From positions 1 to 64,000 of the forward strand of contig NZ_BCRN01000006.1 of NCBI RefSeq assembly GCF_001552615.1: a stretch of DNA of 64,000 nucleotides, in the 5' to 3' direction. Shown one piece after another: positions 36,681 to 45,777 of this stretch. The stretch is from Millisia brevis NBRC 105863. GTDB lineage: Bacteria; Actinomycetota; Actinomycetes; Mycobacteriales; Mycobacteriaceae. The first letter of the stretch is position 1. Each line of letters starts with the position of its first letter. The position numbers were made by a program, and so were the translations under genes. The notes beneath the pieces were generated by a model, which saw only the letters and a list, made by a program, of their open reading frames with translations, had not been told where the DNA came from and did no database searches.

Positions 36681-39320
36681 TCAGACCAGGTCGCGTCGTT
36701 GCAGGTTCCGCAGCAGCGGCCAGCCGATCGCCACCGGCAGCCAGGTGGTGGTCACGCGGTAGAGCAGCACCGCGGGCACCGCGATCGCCGCGGTGGCCCC
36801 GAAGGCGGTCAGACCACCCATCAGGGCGGCTTCGACCGCGCCGACACCGCCGGGGGTCGGGGCGGCCGAGGCCAGGGTGCCGCCGACCATCGTGACGATC
36901 GTGACCGCGACGAAGTCGACCGAACCGGAGAAGGCCTTGACCGCGGCCCACAGGGCCAGACCGGCTCCCACGGTGGTGACCGCGCAGCCGAAGACGATCG
37001 TCAGCAGGCGGGCCGGGTCGCGGGCGAGCGCGACCAGTTCGTTGCCGACCCCGGCGAGCTGCGGACCGAGTTCGTTGATCAGCCACCGCCGGATCATCGG
37101 GATGGCAAATGCCAGGCAGACCGCGGCGGCCAGGGAGACGACGACGATCCACAGGACCGCGGAGCTGGGCATGAAGCGGCTCAGCTCGGCGTTGCGGCCG
37201 GCCATCAGGCTGAACACGATCACCAGGATCAGGTGCGTCGTGAGCTGGACGGTCTGCTGCAGGGTGACCGCCGCGGTGGCTCGCACCGCGCCCAGTCCGG
37301 TCTTCTGCAGGAATCGCACGCTCAGGGCCAGACCGCCGACCCCGGCCGGCGTGGTCGTGGCGGTGAAGACGTTGGCGACCTGCATGGTCAGCAGGTCCCG
37401 CCAGCTGACCGGGGAGCCCGCGCAGGCCCGCAGCGCCGCCGCCGCGCCGACGTATCGCATCGAGGCGAACGCCAGACCGGCCGCCGCCCATCCCCAGTTG
37501 GCGGAGCGCAATTCGTCGACGAACAGCGGGGCTTGGGCGAGGTACGGGTAGCCGACGTAGACCAGACCCACCAGCAGGACCAGCTGCACGATCTGGTTGC
37601 GGCCGATGCGGGTGACGCGGGCCAGGCGAATGTCGTCGGTGCCGGTCTGCTCCGCGGCCTCGTTGCGGATCTGCTCCATCAGCTGGATCGACCCGGGGAT
37701 CGAGGTGCGCATCTGACGGGGTTGCGCGCTGCGGGTCAATCGACCGCACGCACTGATGACCTGTTCCCGCCCGACCGCGGCGAGGGCCGAGCGCACCGCT
37801 CGTTCCGGACCGAAGAGGGCGGACGTCGTCAACAACAGTTGAGCGGTATCGGAGTCGACGCGGGCGCGGGTGGTGCCCAACTCGGCGAATCCGAAGCCGG
37901 CGAACAGGGCGACCCCGTCGTCGACCCGGATCTCGGTACCGCGCAGATCGCCGTGGCAGATCTGATGGTCGTGCAGCACGTCGAGGGAGCGCCAGATCGC
38001 GTCCGGATCGGTCTCGTTCGGATCGGTCAGCAGCAGCGGAGTGCCGCGTTCCACCGAGTGGGCGAACAGCTGCCAGCCGCGGTCGATCTCCGCGTAGACC
38101 AACGGGGTGCTGGCGGCGACGGCAACCCGGTCCGCGGCCATCGCCATCAGCGCCCGGTGCTCGACGCTGCGATGCAACGACGCGAAGATCGACACGTTCT
38201 CCGAACTGCGCATCGTCACCCAGCGCCACAGCTGGTGCAGCCCGCCGCGGCTGCTCTGATGCATGCCGTAGAGCTCGAGGATCACATCGGCCGGGCGGGT
38301 ATCGGTCTCCGGGTCGAGCGGCTCGGGTGTGTCGTCGATCCCGCCGACGCGGGGGACCGGCACCGTCACCAACGCCTGGGCACCGCGGGCGGCGGTCTCG
38401 GCATCCGACTCGCGGTGGGCGACCCGCGCGGACATGCGCAGCGGGCCGGAGCCCGCCGGGGTGAGCACCCGCAGATCCAGCACCCGATAGCCGTGCTCAC
38501 CGAGAACCCGCGCCGCGGTGGCCAACGGCACCTCGAGGGCCGGTGTGCCGACCAGCAGCACGATGATCGAGCCGATCAGCCACCCGGCCGCCATCCCGAA
38601 CATCGACCGGGCCGGGATCACCGAGCTGACGACGAGGTGGATCGGGAAGAAGGCGAACAGCAGCGTCCACCAGATCCGCCGCCAGCGCACGGTCAGCCAG
38701 GGTCCGGCCACGGTCAGGATCGCGGTGACGATCGCGATCCAGCGGGCGTCGTCGAGGAATTGCGACAGGAAGGTGTTGAGCTGCACCTCCTCGCCGTACG
38801 ACCAGTTCGGCGGCACGAAACCGGCCTGGGTGAACGACAACGCCAACCCGGCGAGCGCCGCCGCGGCGGCGTACCCGGCGAGCAGCTTCCACTGTCGGGT
38901 GATCACCAGTTCGACCAGGATCGCGAACGGGAACGCGAAGATCGCCAGACCGTAGACGAGGTAGATCGACGTCGACAGGTCCGGCGGAACGAAATCGAGC
39001 AGGGTCGCCAGCGCCGACTGCAGACCGCTGTCCCAGTTGTTGTCGGTGATGATCTCGCCGACAACAACCACGGCGACCACGGTTGCCAGCGAGAAGAAGA
39101 CCTGCAGGATGTCGCGGGTCCGCTTGAGCATCGGCTGCAGCAGGCTGCCGTAGACGGGGATCTGGCGGTCGTCGACGGAGATCAGCAGCGGTCCGCGGTT
39201 GCGTCGCATCGTGGTCACTCGGGAGACCGCGGGCGCCGCGTCGGCGTCGCCGGGCTCCGGGGTCGGCGACTGCTGCGGTGACCGCGGGTCGCCCGCGGTC
39301 ACCGTGTGTATCTCACCCAT
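36681..39320 (-). CDS. Large membrane protein: LPG-synthase-type flippase domain plus kinase-like domain
   Basis: An 879-residue protein in three parts. Residues about 50-265 hold six membrane helices. Residues about 290-510 are soluble and contain kinase-like pieces: HQICHGDLRGTEIRVDDGVAL (resembling the HGDLxxxN catalytic loop of aminoglycoside-phosphotransferase/RIO kinases) and FAGFGFAELG (a DFG-like position where Asp is Gly), so probably a pseudokinase. Residues about 555-870 are a UPF0104/lysylphosphatidylglycerol-synthase TM region (ATTTPAGVGGLALSVRFLQK; ASAAPTPGGVGAVEAALMGG), the flippase part of MprF. No lysyltransferase domain is attached, but LysX in this window supplies one. ATG 39320 overlaps the 3' end of cobG by 8 bases, so it is cotranscribed with cobG. 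Function is unproven. Confidence 0.75.
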   Translation of the reverse strand: MGEIHTVTAGDPRSPQQSPTPEPGDADAAPAVSRVTTMRRNRGPLLISVDDRQIPVYGSLLQPMLKRTRDILQVFFSLATVVAVVVVGEIITDNNWDSGLQSALATLLDFVPPDLSTSIYLVYGLAIFAFPFAILVELVITRQWKLLAGYAAAAALAGLALSFTQAGFVPPNWSYGEEVQLNTFLSQFLDDARWIAIVTAILTVAGPWLTVRWRRIWWTLLFAFFPIHLVVSSVIPARSMFGMAAGWLIGSIIVLLVGTPALEVPLATAARVLGEHGYRVLDLRVLTPAGSGPLRMSARVAHRESDAETAARGAQALVTVPVPRVGGIDDTPEPLDPETDTRPADVILELYGMHQSSRGGLHQLWRWVTMRSSENVSIFASLHRSVEHRALMAMAADRVAVAASTPLVYAEIDRGWQLFAHSVERGTPLLLTDPNETDPDAIWRSLDVLHDHQICHGDLRGTEIRVDDGVALFAGFGFAELGTTRARVDSDTAQLLLTTSALFGPERAVRSALAAVGREQVISACGRLTRSAQPRQMRTSIPGSIQLMEQIRNEAAEQTGTDDIRLARVTRIGRNQIVQLVLLVGLVYVGYPYLAQAPLFVDELRSANWGWAAAGLAFASMRYVGAAAALRACAGSPVSWRDLLTMQVANVFTATTTPAGVGGLALSVRFLQKTGLGAVRATAAVTLQQTVQLTTHLILVIVFSLMAGRNAELSRFMPSSAVLWIVVVSLAAAVCLAFAIPMIRRWLINELGPQLAGVGNELVALARDPARLLTIVFGCAVTTVGAGLALWAAVKAFSGSVDFVAVTIVTMVGGTLASAAPTPGGVGAVEAALMGGLTAFGATAAIAVPAVLLYRVTTTWLPVAIGWPLLRNLQRRDLV

Positions 39321-40500
39321 CGGCAACTCGGTATCCGTCGTCGGTGGCCACCACGATGTCGGCGCCCTGCGGGGTCCCGCAGGCGCGGTCGCAGCCCACC
39401 CAGTGTTGTCTGCCGGTGGTCGGCAGGGCGTCGTCGCGAACCGCGTCGACCAGATCGCCCCGCACGTCGGCGCGTGCATGTTCGCACCCCGGTGCTCCGG
39501 TACAGGAGGTCACCTCGGCCCACGGCGAGGCCGCGTCGAAGATCAGTCCCATCGGGGCCAGCACCCGCACCACGGTCTCCGCGGTGCCCTCGTCGAGGTC
39601 GGTCACCAGGATGAAGCGGTCGGGGGTCAGCACGATCGGGTGGTCGATCGCGGCCAGAAAGTGGGCGGTGCGGGCCGGCAGCACGCCCAGCGGCGTCGCG
39701 GCGGCCAGGGTCACCGCGCCGTCGTCCTGATCGAACCAGCCGATCGAGGTCGGTGCGCCGGGCAGATCCTCCGGCGTCGCGGCGTCCGGATCGGGAACGA
39801 GACCGGCCGCGGCCACCAGACCGGCGCCGCCGTCGGGCAGATCGCGCACCCGCCAGGCGTCGCCGCGGATGCGGGCGAAGGTCTCCGCGAGGTCGACCAG
39901 CACGTCGGGGACCCGATCGCGGGCCACGCGCACCCCGGTGTCCGCGCCGTCGATCAGGATGGCGGCCCGATCGGGGCCGACGAAGTGGGCGCCGAAGTCC
40001 GCGCGGCGATGACTGAGGTCCCCGCTGCCGTCGTCGAGGGCGAAGAGCACCCGGCCGGGCAACTCCGCGGTGCCGTCGCGGCCCGTCAACGCCGCGTGCA
40101 GGTCGTCGACCAGGGCGCGGACGTCGGTATGGCCACCGATACGTCCCGAATGCGGGGACGCGAGGATATTGCGGACCCGATCGTGGCGGGGCGCGGGCAG
40201 CAGGTCGGCGTCGGCGAGCAGGACGGCGAGGGCGTCCGCGTCGCGAACCCCGCGCAGCTGCACATTGCCGCGCGAGGTGATCTCGATGCTGCCGTCGCCG
40301 ATGGTCTCCGCGGCGGTCGCCAGGGCTTCGAGCTGGCTGGGACGCAGCATCCCGCCGGGCAGCCGGATACGGGCCAGCGGACCGTCGGCCGCCGTATGCA
40401 GCCGCAGAACTCCGGGGCAGGCGTCATCGGTCCGCCGGCGGTGGGCCGGGCCCACGTGGCGGTGCTCGCCGTCCTCGGCACCTCCCACACCGATGGTCAC
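39313..40500 (-). CDS. cobG: Precorrin-3B synthase CobG
   Basis: Oxygen-dependent hydroxylation and lactone formation converting precorrin-3A to precorrin-3B, the reaction that defines the aerobic cobalamin route. The 395-residue protein has the nitrite/sulfite-reductase-like ferredoxin fold: RIRLPGGMLRPSQLEALA, EITSRGNVQLRGV, then the [4Fe-4S]/siroheme-type Cys motif TSCTGAPGCEHA and CDRACGTPQGADIV. The GTG at 40500 is preceded by minus-strand TAGCCT at 6 bases spacing, a leaderless arrangement. It diverges from cobN, with the cobalamin riboswitch lying on the cobN side only. Confidence 0.93.
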   Translation of the reverse strand: MTIGVGGAEDGEHRHVGPAHRRRTDDACPGVLRLHTAADGPLARIRLPGGMLRPSQLEALATAAETIGDGSIEITSRGNVQLRGVRDADALAVLLADADLLPAPRHDRVRNILASPHSGRIGGHTDVRALVDDLHAALTGRDGTAELPGRVLFALDDGSGDLSHRRADFGAHFVGPDRAAILIDGADTGVRVARDRVPDVLVDLAETFARIRGDAWRVRDLPDGGAGLVAAAGLVPDPDAATPEDLPGAPTSIGWFDQDDGAVTLAAATPLGVLPARTAHFLAAIDHPIVLTPDRFILVTDLDEGTAETVVRVLAPMGLIFDAASPWAEVTSCTGAPGCEHARADVRGDLVDAVRDDALPTTGRQHWVGCDRACGTPQGADIVVATDDGYRVADG

Positions 40501-40506
40501 CAGCCC

Positions 40507-40512
40507 AGGCTA
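40507..40512 (-). promoter_or_regulatory. -10 box TAGCCT, leaderless cobG
   Basis: Minus-strand TAGCCT, 6 bases, GTG 40500. The transcript would begin at the start codon, leaving no room for RNA-based control of cobG. Confidence 0.45.
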
Positions 40513-40558
40513 CGGATGTGAACCGGTGGTGCGGGGACCGACATGAGTGCGTCGCCGA

Positions 40559-40564
40559 TACGAT
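40559..40564 (+). promoter_or_regulatory. Candidate -10 box TACGAT of cobN
   Basis: TACGAT ends about 7 bases before the first conserved riboswitch bases, so the transcript would start near 40571 and contain the whole aptamer. Confidence 0.4.
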
Positions 40565-40570
40565 TCCATC

Positions 40571-40698
40571 GACCAGGGCTGTGGAGTGCGGAAACCGGTG
40601 CAAATCCGGTGCGGTCGCGCCACCGTGATCCCCGAAAGACCGGGGAGAGTCGGACCTGCACGCGGCCCGGGTGCCGACCGATCGGGCGCGAAACCCGA
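40571..40698 (+). ncRNA. Cobalamin (B12) riboswitch upstream of cobN
   Basis: The leader contains the aptamer core of the cobalamin class: GGAAACCGGTGCAAATCCGG (40600-40619) forms the P3-type helix, with GCGGTCGCGCCACCGTGATC just after (GCCxCxGTGA motif). A CCCCGAAAGACCGGGG hairpin and the B12-box-like GAGAGTCGGACCTGC follow. Right after the aptamer, TCGGG (40682-40686) and CCCGA (40694-40698) form a small hairpin abutting the AAAGG ribosome site of cobN, a candidate expression platform acting on translation. Binding of adenosyl- or methylcobalamin should lower CobN synthesis. Confidence 0.85.
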
Positions 40699-40714
40699 GA
40701 AAGGCGTTGTCGCC

Positions 40715-43700
40715 GTGATTACCTTGCTGTCCACGTCGGATACCGACCTGCTCAGCGCCCGGGCCTCGGGTGCCTCTTATCGCACCGCCAACCCGGCGCG
40801 GCTGCTGGTCGAGGAGGACCTGCCCGTCCTGCTGGCCGACACCGACCTGGTGGTGGTGCGCATCCTCGGCGGGGTGCGCGCCTGGGAGGACGGGATCGCC
40901 GCGGTCCTCGGCTCCGGGCTGCCGGTCGTTCTGCTCGGCGGGGAACAGACCCCGGACCCCGAGATGATGCAGCGCTCCACCGTTCCGGGCAATATCGCCG
41001 CCGAGGCGCACCGCTACTTCGCCGAGGGTGGGCCGACCAATCTGGCGCAGGTCGCCCGCTTCCTGTCGGACACGATCCTGTTGACCGGCGAGGGCTTCGA
41101 ACCGCCGGTGACCACCCCGCTGTGGGGGGCCGCGGAGCGCACGGACACCGTCGCCGCCGACGCCCCGACCGTGGCGGTCGTCTACTACCGCGCCCAACAC
41201 CTCGCCGGCAATACCGGCTACGTCCACGCCCTCTGCGATGCCCTCGTCGCCGCCGGGGCCCGTCCGCTGCCGGTGTTCTGCGCCTCGCTGCGCACCGCGT
41301 CGCCTGAGCTGCTCGCCCACCTGGGGACCGCGGACGCGCTGATCACCACGGTGCTCGCCGCCGGCGGCGCCACCCCGGCGGAGGTGTCGGCCGGCGGTGA
41401 CGACGAGGCCTGGGATGTCGCGGCGCTGGCCGCCCTGGACGTGCCGATCCTGCAGGGGCTCTGTTCGACCGGATCGCGCGAGCAGTGGCTCGGCTCCGAC
41501 GACGGGCTCTCGCCGCTCGACGTCGCCACCCAGGTCGCGGTGCCGGAGTTCGACGGCCGCATCATCACCGTCCCGTTCTCGTTCAAGGAATTCGACGCCG
41601 ACGGGCTCGCTACCTACGTTGCCGACCCGGAGCGCGCCGCCCGGCTCGCCGGTATCGCGGTGCGGCACGCCCGGCTGCGGTCGATTCCCGCCGCCGACAA
41701 GCGGATCGCCCTGGTGCTCTCGGCCTACCCGACCAAGCACGCCCGCATCGGCAACGCGGTCGGGCTCGACACCCCCGCCAGCGCCATCGACCTGCTGCAC
41801 ACCCTGCGCGACGCCGGCTATACCTTCGGCGGCCCGGACCACCCGATCCCCGGGCTCGAGGAGCGCGACGGCGATGCGCTGATCCACGCCCTGATCGCCG
41901 CCGGTGGGCAGGACCCGGACTGGTTGACCGACAAGCAGTTCGAGGGCAACCCGATCCGGATGCCCGCCGCCCGCTACCGCGCCTGGTTCGACACGCTCTC
42001 GCCGGGCCTGCGCGAGGCGGTGATCGAGCATTGGGGCGCGGCACCGGGCGAACTGTTCGTCGACCGCTCCGCCGACCCGGACGGCGAGATCGTCATCGCC
42101 GCCATGACGTTCGGCAACCTGGTGATCCTGGTGCAGCCGCCGCGCGGCTTCGGGGAGAACCCGATCGCGATCTATCACGACCCCGACCTGCCGCCGAGCC
42201 ACCACTACCTGGCGGTCTACCGCTGGCTCTCCGAGTCGGTCGCCGACGGCGGATTCGGCGCCGACGCGGTGATCCACCTCGGCAAGCACGGCAACCTCGA
42301 GTGGCTGCCGGGCAAGACGCTCGGCATGTCCGCGGACTGCGGTACCGACGCGGCGATCGGCGACCTGCCGCTGATCTACCCCTTCCTGGTCAACGACCCG
42401 GGGGAGGGCACCCAGGCGAAGCGGCGCGCGCACGCGGTGCTGGTCGATCACCTGGTGCCGCCGATGGCGCGCGCCGAGTCCTACGGCGACATCTCCCGGC
42501 TCGAGCAGCTCCTCGACGAACATTCGACGATCGCCGCACTCGACCCGGCGAAGCTGCCCGCGATCCGCCAGCAGATCTGGACGTTGATGACCGCGGCGAA
42601 GATGGACGCCGACCTGGGCCTGGCCGACCGGCCGGACGAGGAGGTCTTCGACGACATGTTGCTGCACGTCGACGGCTGGCTCTGCGAGATCAAGGACGTC
42701 CAGATCCGCGACGGCCTGCACATATTGGGCCGCCCGCCGGTCGACGACGCCGAGATCGACCTGGTGCTCGCGATGCTGCTGGCCCGGCAGATGTGGGGCG
42801 GCGAGACCGCCCTGCCCGGGCTGCGGGAAGCATTGGGTCTGAAGGAGAACGACGACTCCCGCGCGAACACCGACCGCATCGACGCGGTGGCCCGCGAACT
42901 GGTCGCGCAGCTGCACGCGGCGGACTTCGCCGCCGACGCGGTCGACGGGATCGCCGCCGACCACCCGGCGGCGGTGGCCGATGTGCTGCGCTTCGCCTGC
43001 GCCGAGGTGGTGCCGCGGCTGCGGCGCACCGGCGACGAGATCGGCCACATCGTGCACGCCCTCGCGGGAGGATTCGTGCCCGCCGGGCCCAGCGGCTCGC
43101 CGCTGCGCGGGCTGATCAACGTGCTGCCCACCGGTCGCAACTTCTACTCGGTCGACCCGAAGGCGATCCCGTCGATGCTCGCCTGGGAAACCGGTCGGGC
43201 GCTGGCCGATTCGCTGCTCGAGCGGTACCACGCCGAGCACGGCAGCTACCCGAGCTCGGTCGGCCTGTCGATGTGGGGCACCTCGGCGATGCGCACCGCC
43301 GGCGACGACATCGCCGAGGTGCTCGCCCTGCTCGGCGTCTCACCGGTGTGGGACGAGGCATCGCGGCGGGTGAAGTCGCTCGAGGTGATCCCGCTCGCCG
43401 AACTCGGCCGACCGCGCATCGACGTCGTGCTGCGGATCAGCGGCTTCTTCCGGGACGCCTTCCCCCACGTGGTGACCCTGCTCGACGACGCGGTCGCCCT
43501 GGTCGCCGGACTCGACGAATCTCCCGAGGACAACTACCTGCGCGCCCACGTCACCGCCGACCTCGCCGAACACGGTGACGATCGCCGCGCCCGCACCCGA
43601 ATCTTCGGTTCGAAGCCGGGCACCTACGGGGCCGGTCTGCTGCAGCTGATGGACAGCGGATCGTGGCGCAGCGATGAGGATCTCGCCGCCGTCTACACCG

Positions 43701-44323
43701 AATGGGGTGGCTACGCCTACGGCCGCGGCCTCGATGGCACCGCCGCCGCGGACGATATGCGGTCGGCCTACAAGCGGATCGCGGTGGCGGCGAAGAACAC
43801 CGACACCCGCGAACACGACATCGCCGACTCCGACGACTACTTCCAGTACCACGGCGGCATGGTCGCCACCGTCCGCGCATTGACCGGCGCCTCGCCCGAG
43901 GCGTACATCGGCGACAGCACCCGCCCGGAATCGGTGCGCACCCGAACCCTGCACGAGGAGACCTCCCGCGTCTTCCGCGCCCGGGTGGTCAACCCGCGCT
44001 GGCTCGACGCGATGCGCCGGCACGGCTACAAGGGTGCCTTCGAGATGGCTGCCACCGTCGACTACCTCTTCGGCTACGACGCGACCACCGGGGTCGTCGA
44101 CGACTGGATGTACGAGCGGATCACGCAGGAGTACGTGCTCGACGCGGCCAACCGCGCCTTCATGGCGCAGTCGAATCCGTGGGCGCTGCACGGCATCGCG
44201 CAGCGTCTGCTCGAAGCGGTCGACCGCGGCATGTGGGCCAAGCCCGACGAGGCGATCCTCGACGATCTGCGCGGTGTCTATCTCGAGGCCGAGGGCGATA
44301 TCGAGGCGCGCGGCGAGTCCTGA
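40715..44323 (+). CDS. cobN: Cobaltochelatase subunit CobN
   Basis: Large ATP-dependent subunit that inserts cobalt into hydrogenobyrinate a,c-diamide together with CobS/CobT-like AAA partners (not in this window). The 1202-residue protein is of normal size and has the CobN/BchH family landmarks: PTVAVVYYRAQHLAGNTGYV, TVPFSFKEFDADGLATYV, FGNLVILVQPPRGFGENP, VIHLGKHGNLEWLPGKTLGM, RNFYSVDPKAIPSMLAWETG and RISGFFRDAFPHVVTLLDDA. The GTG at 40715 lies 10 bases after GAGAAAGG. The cobalamin riboswitch in the leader makes this the B12-repressed gene of the set. It ends about 110 bases before a PPOX gene on the same strand. Confidence 0.96.
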   Translation: MITLLSTSDTDLLSARASGASYRTANPARLLVEEDLPVLLADTDLVVVRILGGVRAWEDGIAAVLGSGLPVVLLGGEQTPDPEMMQRSTVPGNIAAEAHRYFAEGGPTNLAQVARFLSDTILLTGEGFEPPVTTPLWGAAERTDTVAADAPTVAVVYYRAQHLAGNTGYVHALCDALVAAGARPLPVFCASLRTASPELLAHLGTADALITTVLAAGGATPAEVSAGGDDEAWDVAALAALDVPILQGLCSTGSREQWLGSDDGLSPLDVATQVAVPEFDGRIITVPFSFKEFDADGLATYVADPERAARLAGIAVRHARLRSIPAADKRIALVLSAYPTKHARIGNAVGLDTPASAIDLLHTLRDAGYTFGGPDHPIPGLEERDGDALIHALIAAGGQDPDWLTDKQFEGNPIRMPAARYRAWFDTLSPGLREAVIEHWGAAPGELFVDRSADPDGEIVIAAMTFGNLVILVQPPRGFGENPIAIYHDPDLPPSHHYLAVYRWLSESVADGGFGADAVIHLGKHGNLEWLPGKTLGMSADCGTDAAIGDLPLIYPFLVNDPGEGTQAKRRAHAVLVDHLVPPMARAESYGDISRLEQLLDEHSTIAALDPAKLPAIRQQIWTLMTAAKMDADLGLADRPDEEVFDDMLLHVDGWLCEIKDVQIRDGLHILGRPPVDDAEIDLVLAMLLARQMWGGETALPGLREALGLKENDDSRANTDRIDAVARELVAQLHAADFAADAVDGIAADHPAAVADVLRFACAEVVPRLRRTGDEIGHIVHALAGGFVPAGPSGSPLRGLINVLPTGRNFYSVDPKAIPSMLAWETGRALADSLLERYHAEHGSYPSSVGLSMWGTSAMRTAGDDIAEVLALLGVSPVWDEASRRVKSLEVIPLAELGRPRIDVVLRISGFFRDAFPHVVTLLDDAVALVAGLDESPEDNYLRAHVTADLAEHGDDRRARTRIFGSKPGTYGAGLLQLMDSGSWRSDEDLAAVYTEWGGYAYGRGLDGTAAADDMRSAYKRIAVAAKNTDTREHDIADSDDYFQYHGGMVATVRALTGASPEAYIGDSTRPESVRTRTLHEETSRVFRARVVNPRWLDAMRRHGYKGAFEMAATVDYLFGYDATTGVVDDWMYERITQEYVLDAANRAFMAQSNPWALHGIAQRLLEAVDRGMWAKPDEAILDDLRGVYLEAEGDIEARGES

Positions 44324-44432
44324 CCGGCGTCCGGCTCGGCGCGGACCCCGCCGAGACGGTTCCGGTGTCGGTGGGCAACGATGGGATGTCCCCGCGATCG
44401 GACCGGGGACCGTCGGAAGGGGGAGAGGGTCA

Positions 44433-44804
44433 GTGTCGGATATCGGTGACGAGAAGTACGTGATGCTCACGACGTTCACCAAGGACGGGCGGGCCAAGCC
44501 GACCCCGATCTGGGTGGCCCCCTTCGACGGGGGAGTCGCGGTGTGGACGGTCGCCGACAGCTGGAAGGTCAAGCGCATCCGCAATACCCCTCGCGTGACC
44601 GTCCAAGGCTCCGATGCGCGCGGTACCAAGCTGCACGGCCCGGTCCTCGAGGGCACCGCGACGATCCTCGACGCCGCCGACACCGCCCGCGTCCGCGACG
44701 CGATCGCCGCCAAGTACGGCATCATCGGCCGATTGACGCTGCTGGGCAGCCGACTTCGCCGGGGACCGGCCGGGACGGTCGGCATCGCCATCGTCGCCGG
44801 CTGA
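44433..44804 (+). CDS. PPOX-class F420-dependent enzyme
   Basis: A 123-residue split-barrel protein: EKYVMLTTFTKDGRAKPTPIWVAPFDGGVAVWT, then SWKVKRIRNTPRVTVQGSDARG with the cofactor-phosphate Lys/Arg side, and GPVLEGTATILD. This is the short F420-binding PPOX type common in actinobacteria, usually annotated as a nitroreductase or oxidoreductase; the physiological substrate is unknown. A strong GGGGAGAGGG precedes GTG 44433. It shares its direction with the two small genes that follow (29-base gap), so the three may form an operon. Confidence 0.8.
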   Translation: MSDIGDEKYVMLTTFTKDGRAKPTPIWVAPFDGGVAVWTVADSWKVKRIRNTPRVTVQGSDARGTKLHGPVLEGTATILDAADTARVRDAIAAKYGIIGRLTLLGSRLRRGPAGTVGIAIVAG

Positions 44805-44833
44805 TCCCGTCCGCTACGGCAGAGGAGTTCCAC

Positions 44834-45166
44834 ATGTCCGAGAGCACCGACCCGGTCGGCCGGGAGTTCGACTTCGACTTCGGTGATCAGGCGAAGTACC
44901 GCCTGCACTTCGTCGATTCCGAGCATCTGCAGGTCACCGTGCTCGCCGATCCGGGTTACCCCACCGGCACCGTCAACGACTTCGATATCGCGCTGACACC
45001 GATCCGTCCCGGCGTCTTCATGATCACCTGGGTCGAACCGGCCACCGGCAACACCGTCACCCACGTCGACGACTTCGCCTCGGGCGTCGCGTACACCAAT
45101 ATCACCGACCTTGCCTCCAAGGGATTCTGGCGGCTGAAGGGCTCGATCACCCCTGTGGCCGGCTGA
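44834..45166 (+). CDS. Small MoaF-like beta-barrel protein
   Basis: A 110-residue protein: FDFDFGDQAKYRLHFVDSEHL, alternating strands, then ALTPIRPGVFMITWVEPATG and NTVTHVDDFASGVAYTNI. The pattern of GDxxxYRLxF...HVDDF...aYTNI resembles the calycin-like MoaF domain, for which no biochemical role is settled. I give this assignment only moderate weight. AGAGGAG lies 7 bases before ATG 44834. Its stop overlaps the next gene's start (TGATG), so the two are translationally coupled. Confidence 0.5.
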   Translation: MSESTDPVGREFDFDFGDQAKYRLHFVDSEHLQVTVLADPGYPTGTVNDFDIALTPIRPGVFMITWVEPATGNTVTHVDDFASGVAYTNITDLASKGFWRLKGSITPVAG

Positions 45167-45777
45167 TGTCGGCCGGGGACATCCGCGACCACCGCGACAA
45201 CGGCGACGAGAAGGCGCTCGACCGGCTCGTCGCCTTCGGTGATGCGGTGGTCGCGATCGCCATCACGCTGGTGGTGCTGCCGATCGTCGACCGGGCGATG
45301 GACGTCCCGAGCGCGGCCGACTTCCTGTCCGAGTCCCTCGACTCGCTGATCTCGGCGGCGTTGAGCTTCGTGGTGATCGCGGTCCTCTGGCGCGCCCACC
45401 ACCGGATGATGGCCTACGCCACGGGCTATACCGCCGCGGTGCTGCGGCTGGACCTGTTGTGGTTGGCGGCGGTGGTCGTCCTGCCCGTGGCCACGGTCCT
45501 CGACATCGTCGGCACCGGGAACGACCGTCTCGCCCTGGCGATCTACGTCGGCACGATCCTGGTCGCCGGGGTGGTGGTGCGCCTGCAGGAGACCCTGCTG
45601 GAGCGGGCCGGGCTGCTCGACACGGGTCCGGTCGATCCGGTGGCGCGCTGGTTGGGCGCGATCCTGCTCGCGGTGATCCTCATCCTGGTGATCGCCGTTC
45701 CCCAGCCGGGCGCGCTGTGGCTGCTGCTGTTGCCCCTGGAATCGGTCATTCTGCGCATTCTCGGCCGTCGTCGTTAG
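45166..45777 (+). CDS. TMEM175/DUF1211-family membrane protein
   Basis: A 203-residue protein with six predicted membrane helices. The first helix reads RLVAFGDAVVAIAITLVVLPI, the DUF1211 signature (usually RxxAFSDGVFAIAITLLVL), which forms the potassium-selective pore in bacterial TMEM175 channels. The conserved Ser of FSD is Gly here, so conduction properties may differ. WRAHHRMM after helix 3 is also typical. Its ATG overlaps the upstream stop. Function in bacteria is not established beyond in-vitro potassium conduction by some family members. Confidence 0.75.
   Translation: MSAGDIRDHRDNGDEKALDRLVAFGDAVVAIAITLVVLPIVDRAMDVPSAADFLSESLDSLISAALSFVVIAVLWRAHHRMMAYATGYTAAVLRLDLLWLAAVVVLPVATVLDIVGTGNDRLALAIYVGTILVAGVVVRLQETLLERAGLLDTGPVDPVARWLGAILLAVILILVIAVPQPGALWLLLLPLESVILRILGRRR

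Noticed and set aside
40424-43240. 938-codon open frame on the minus strand opposite cobN
   Set aside because: Antisense shadow of a well-conserved gene, with low-complexity Arg/Val/Gly composition and no recognisable family.
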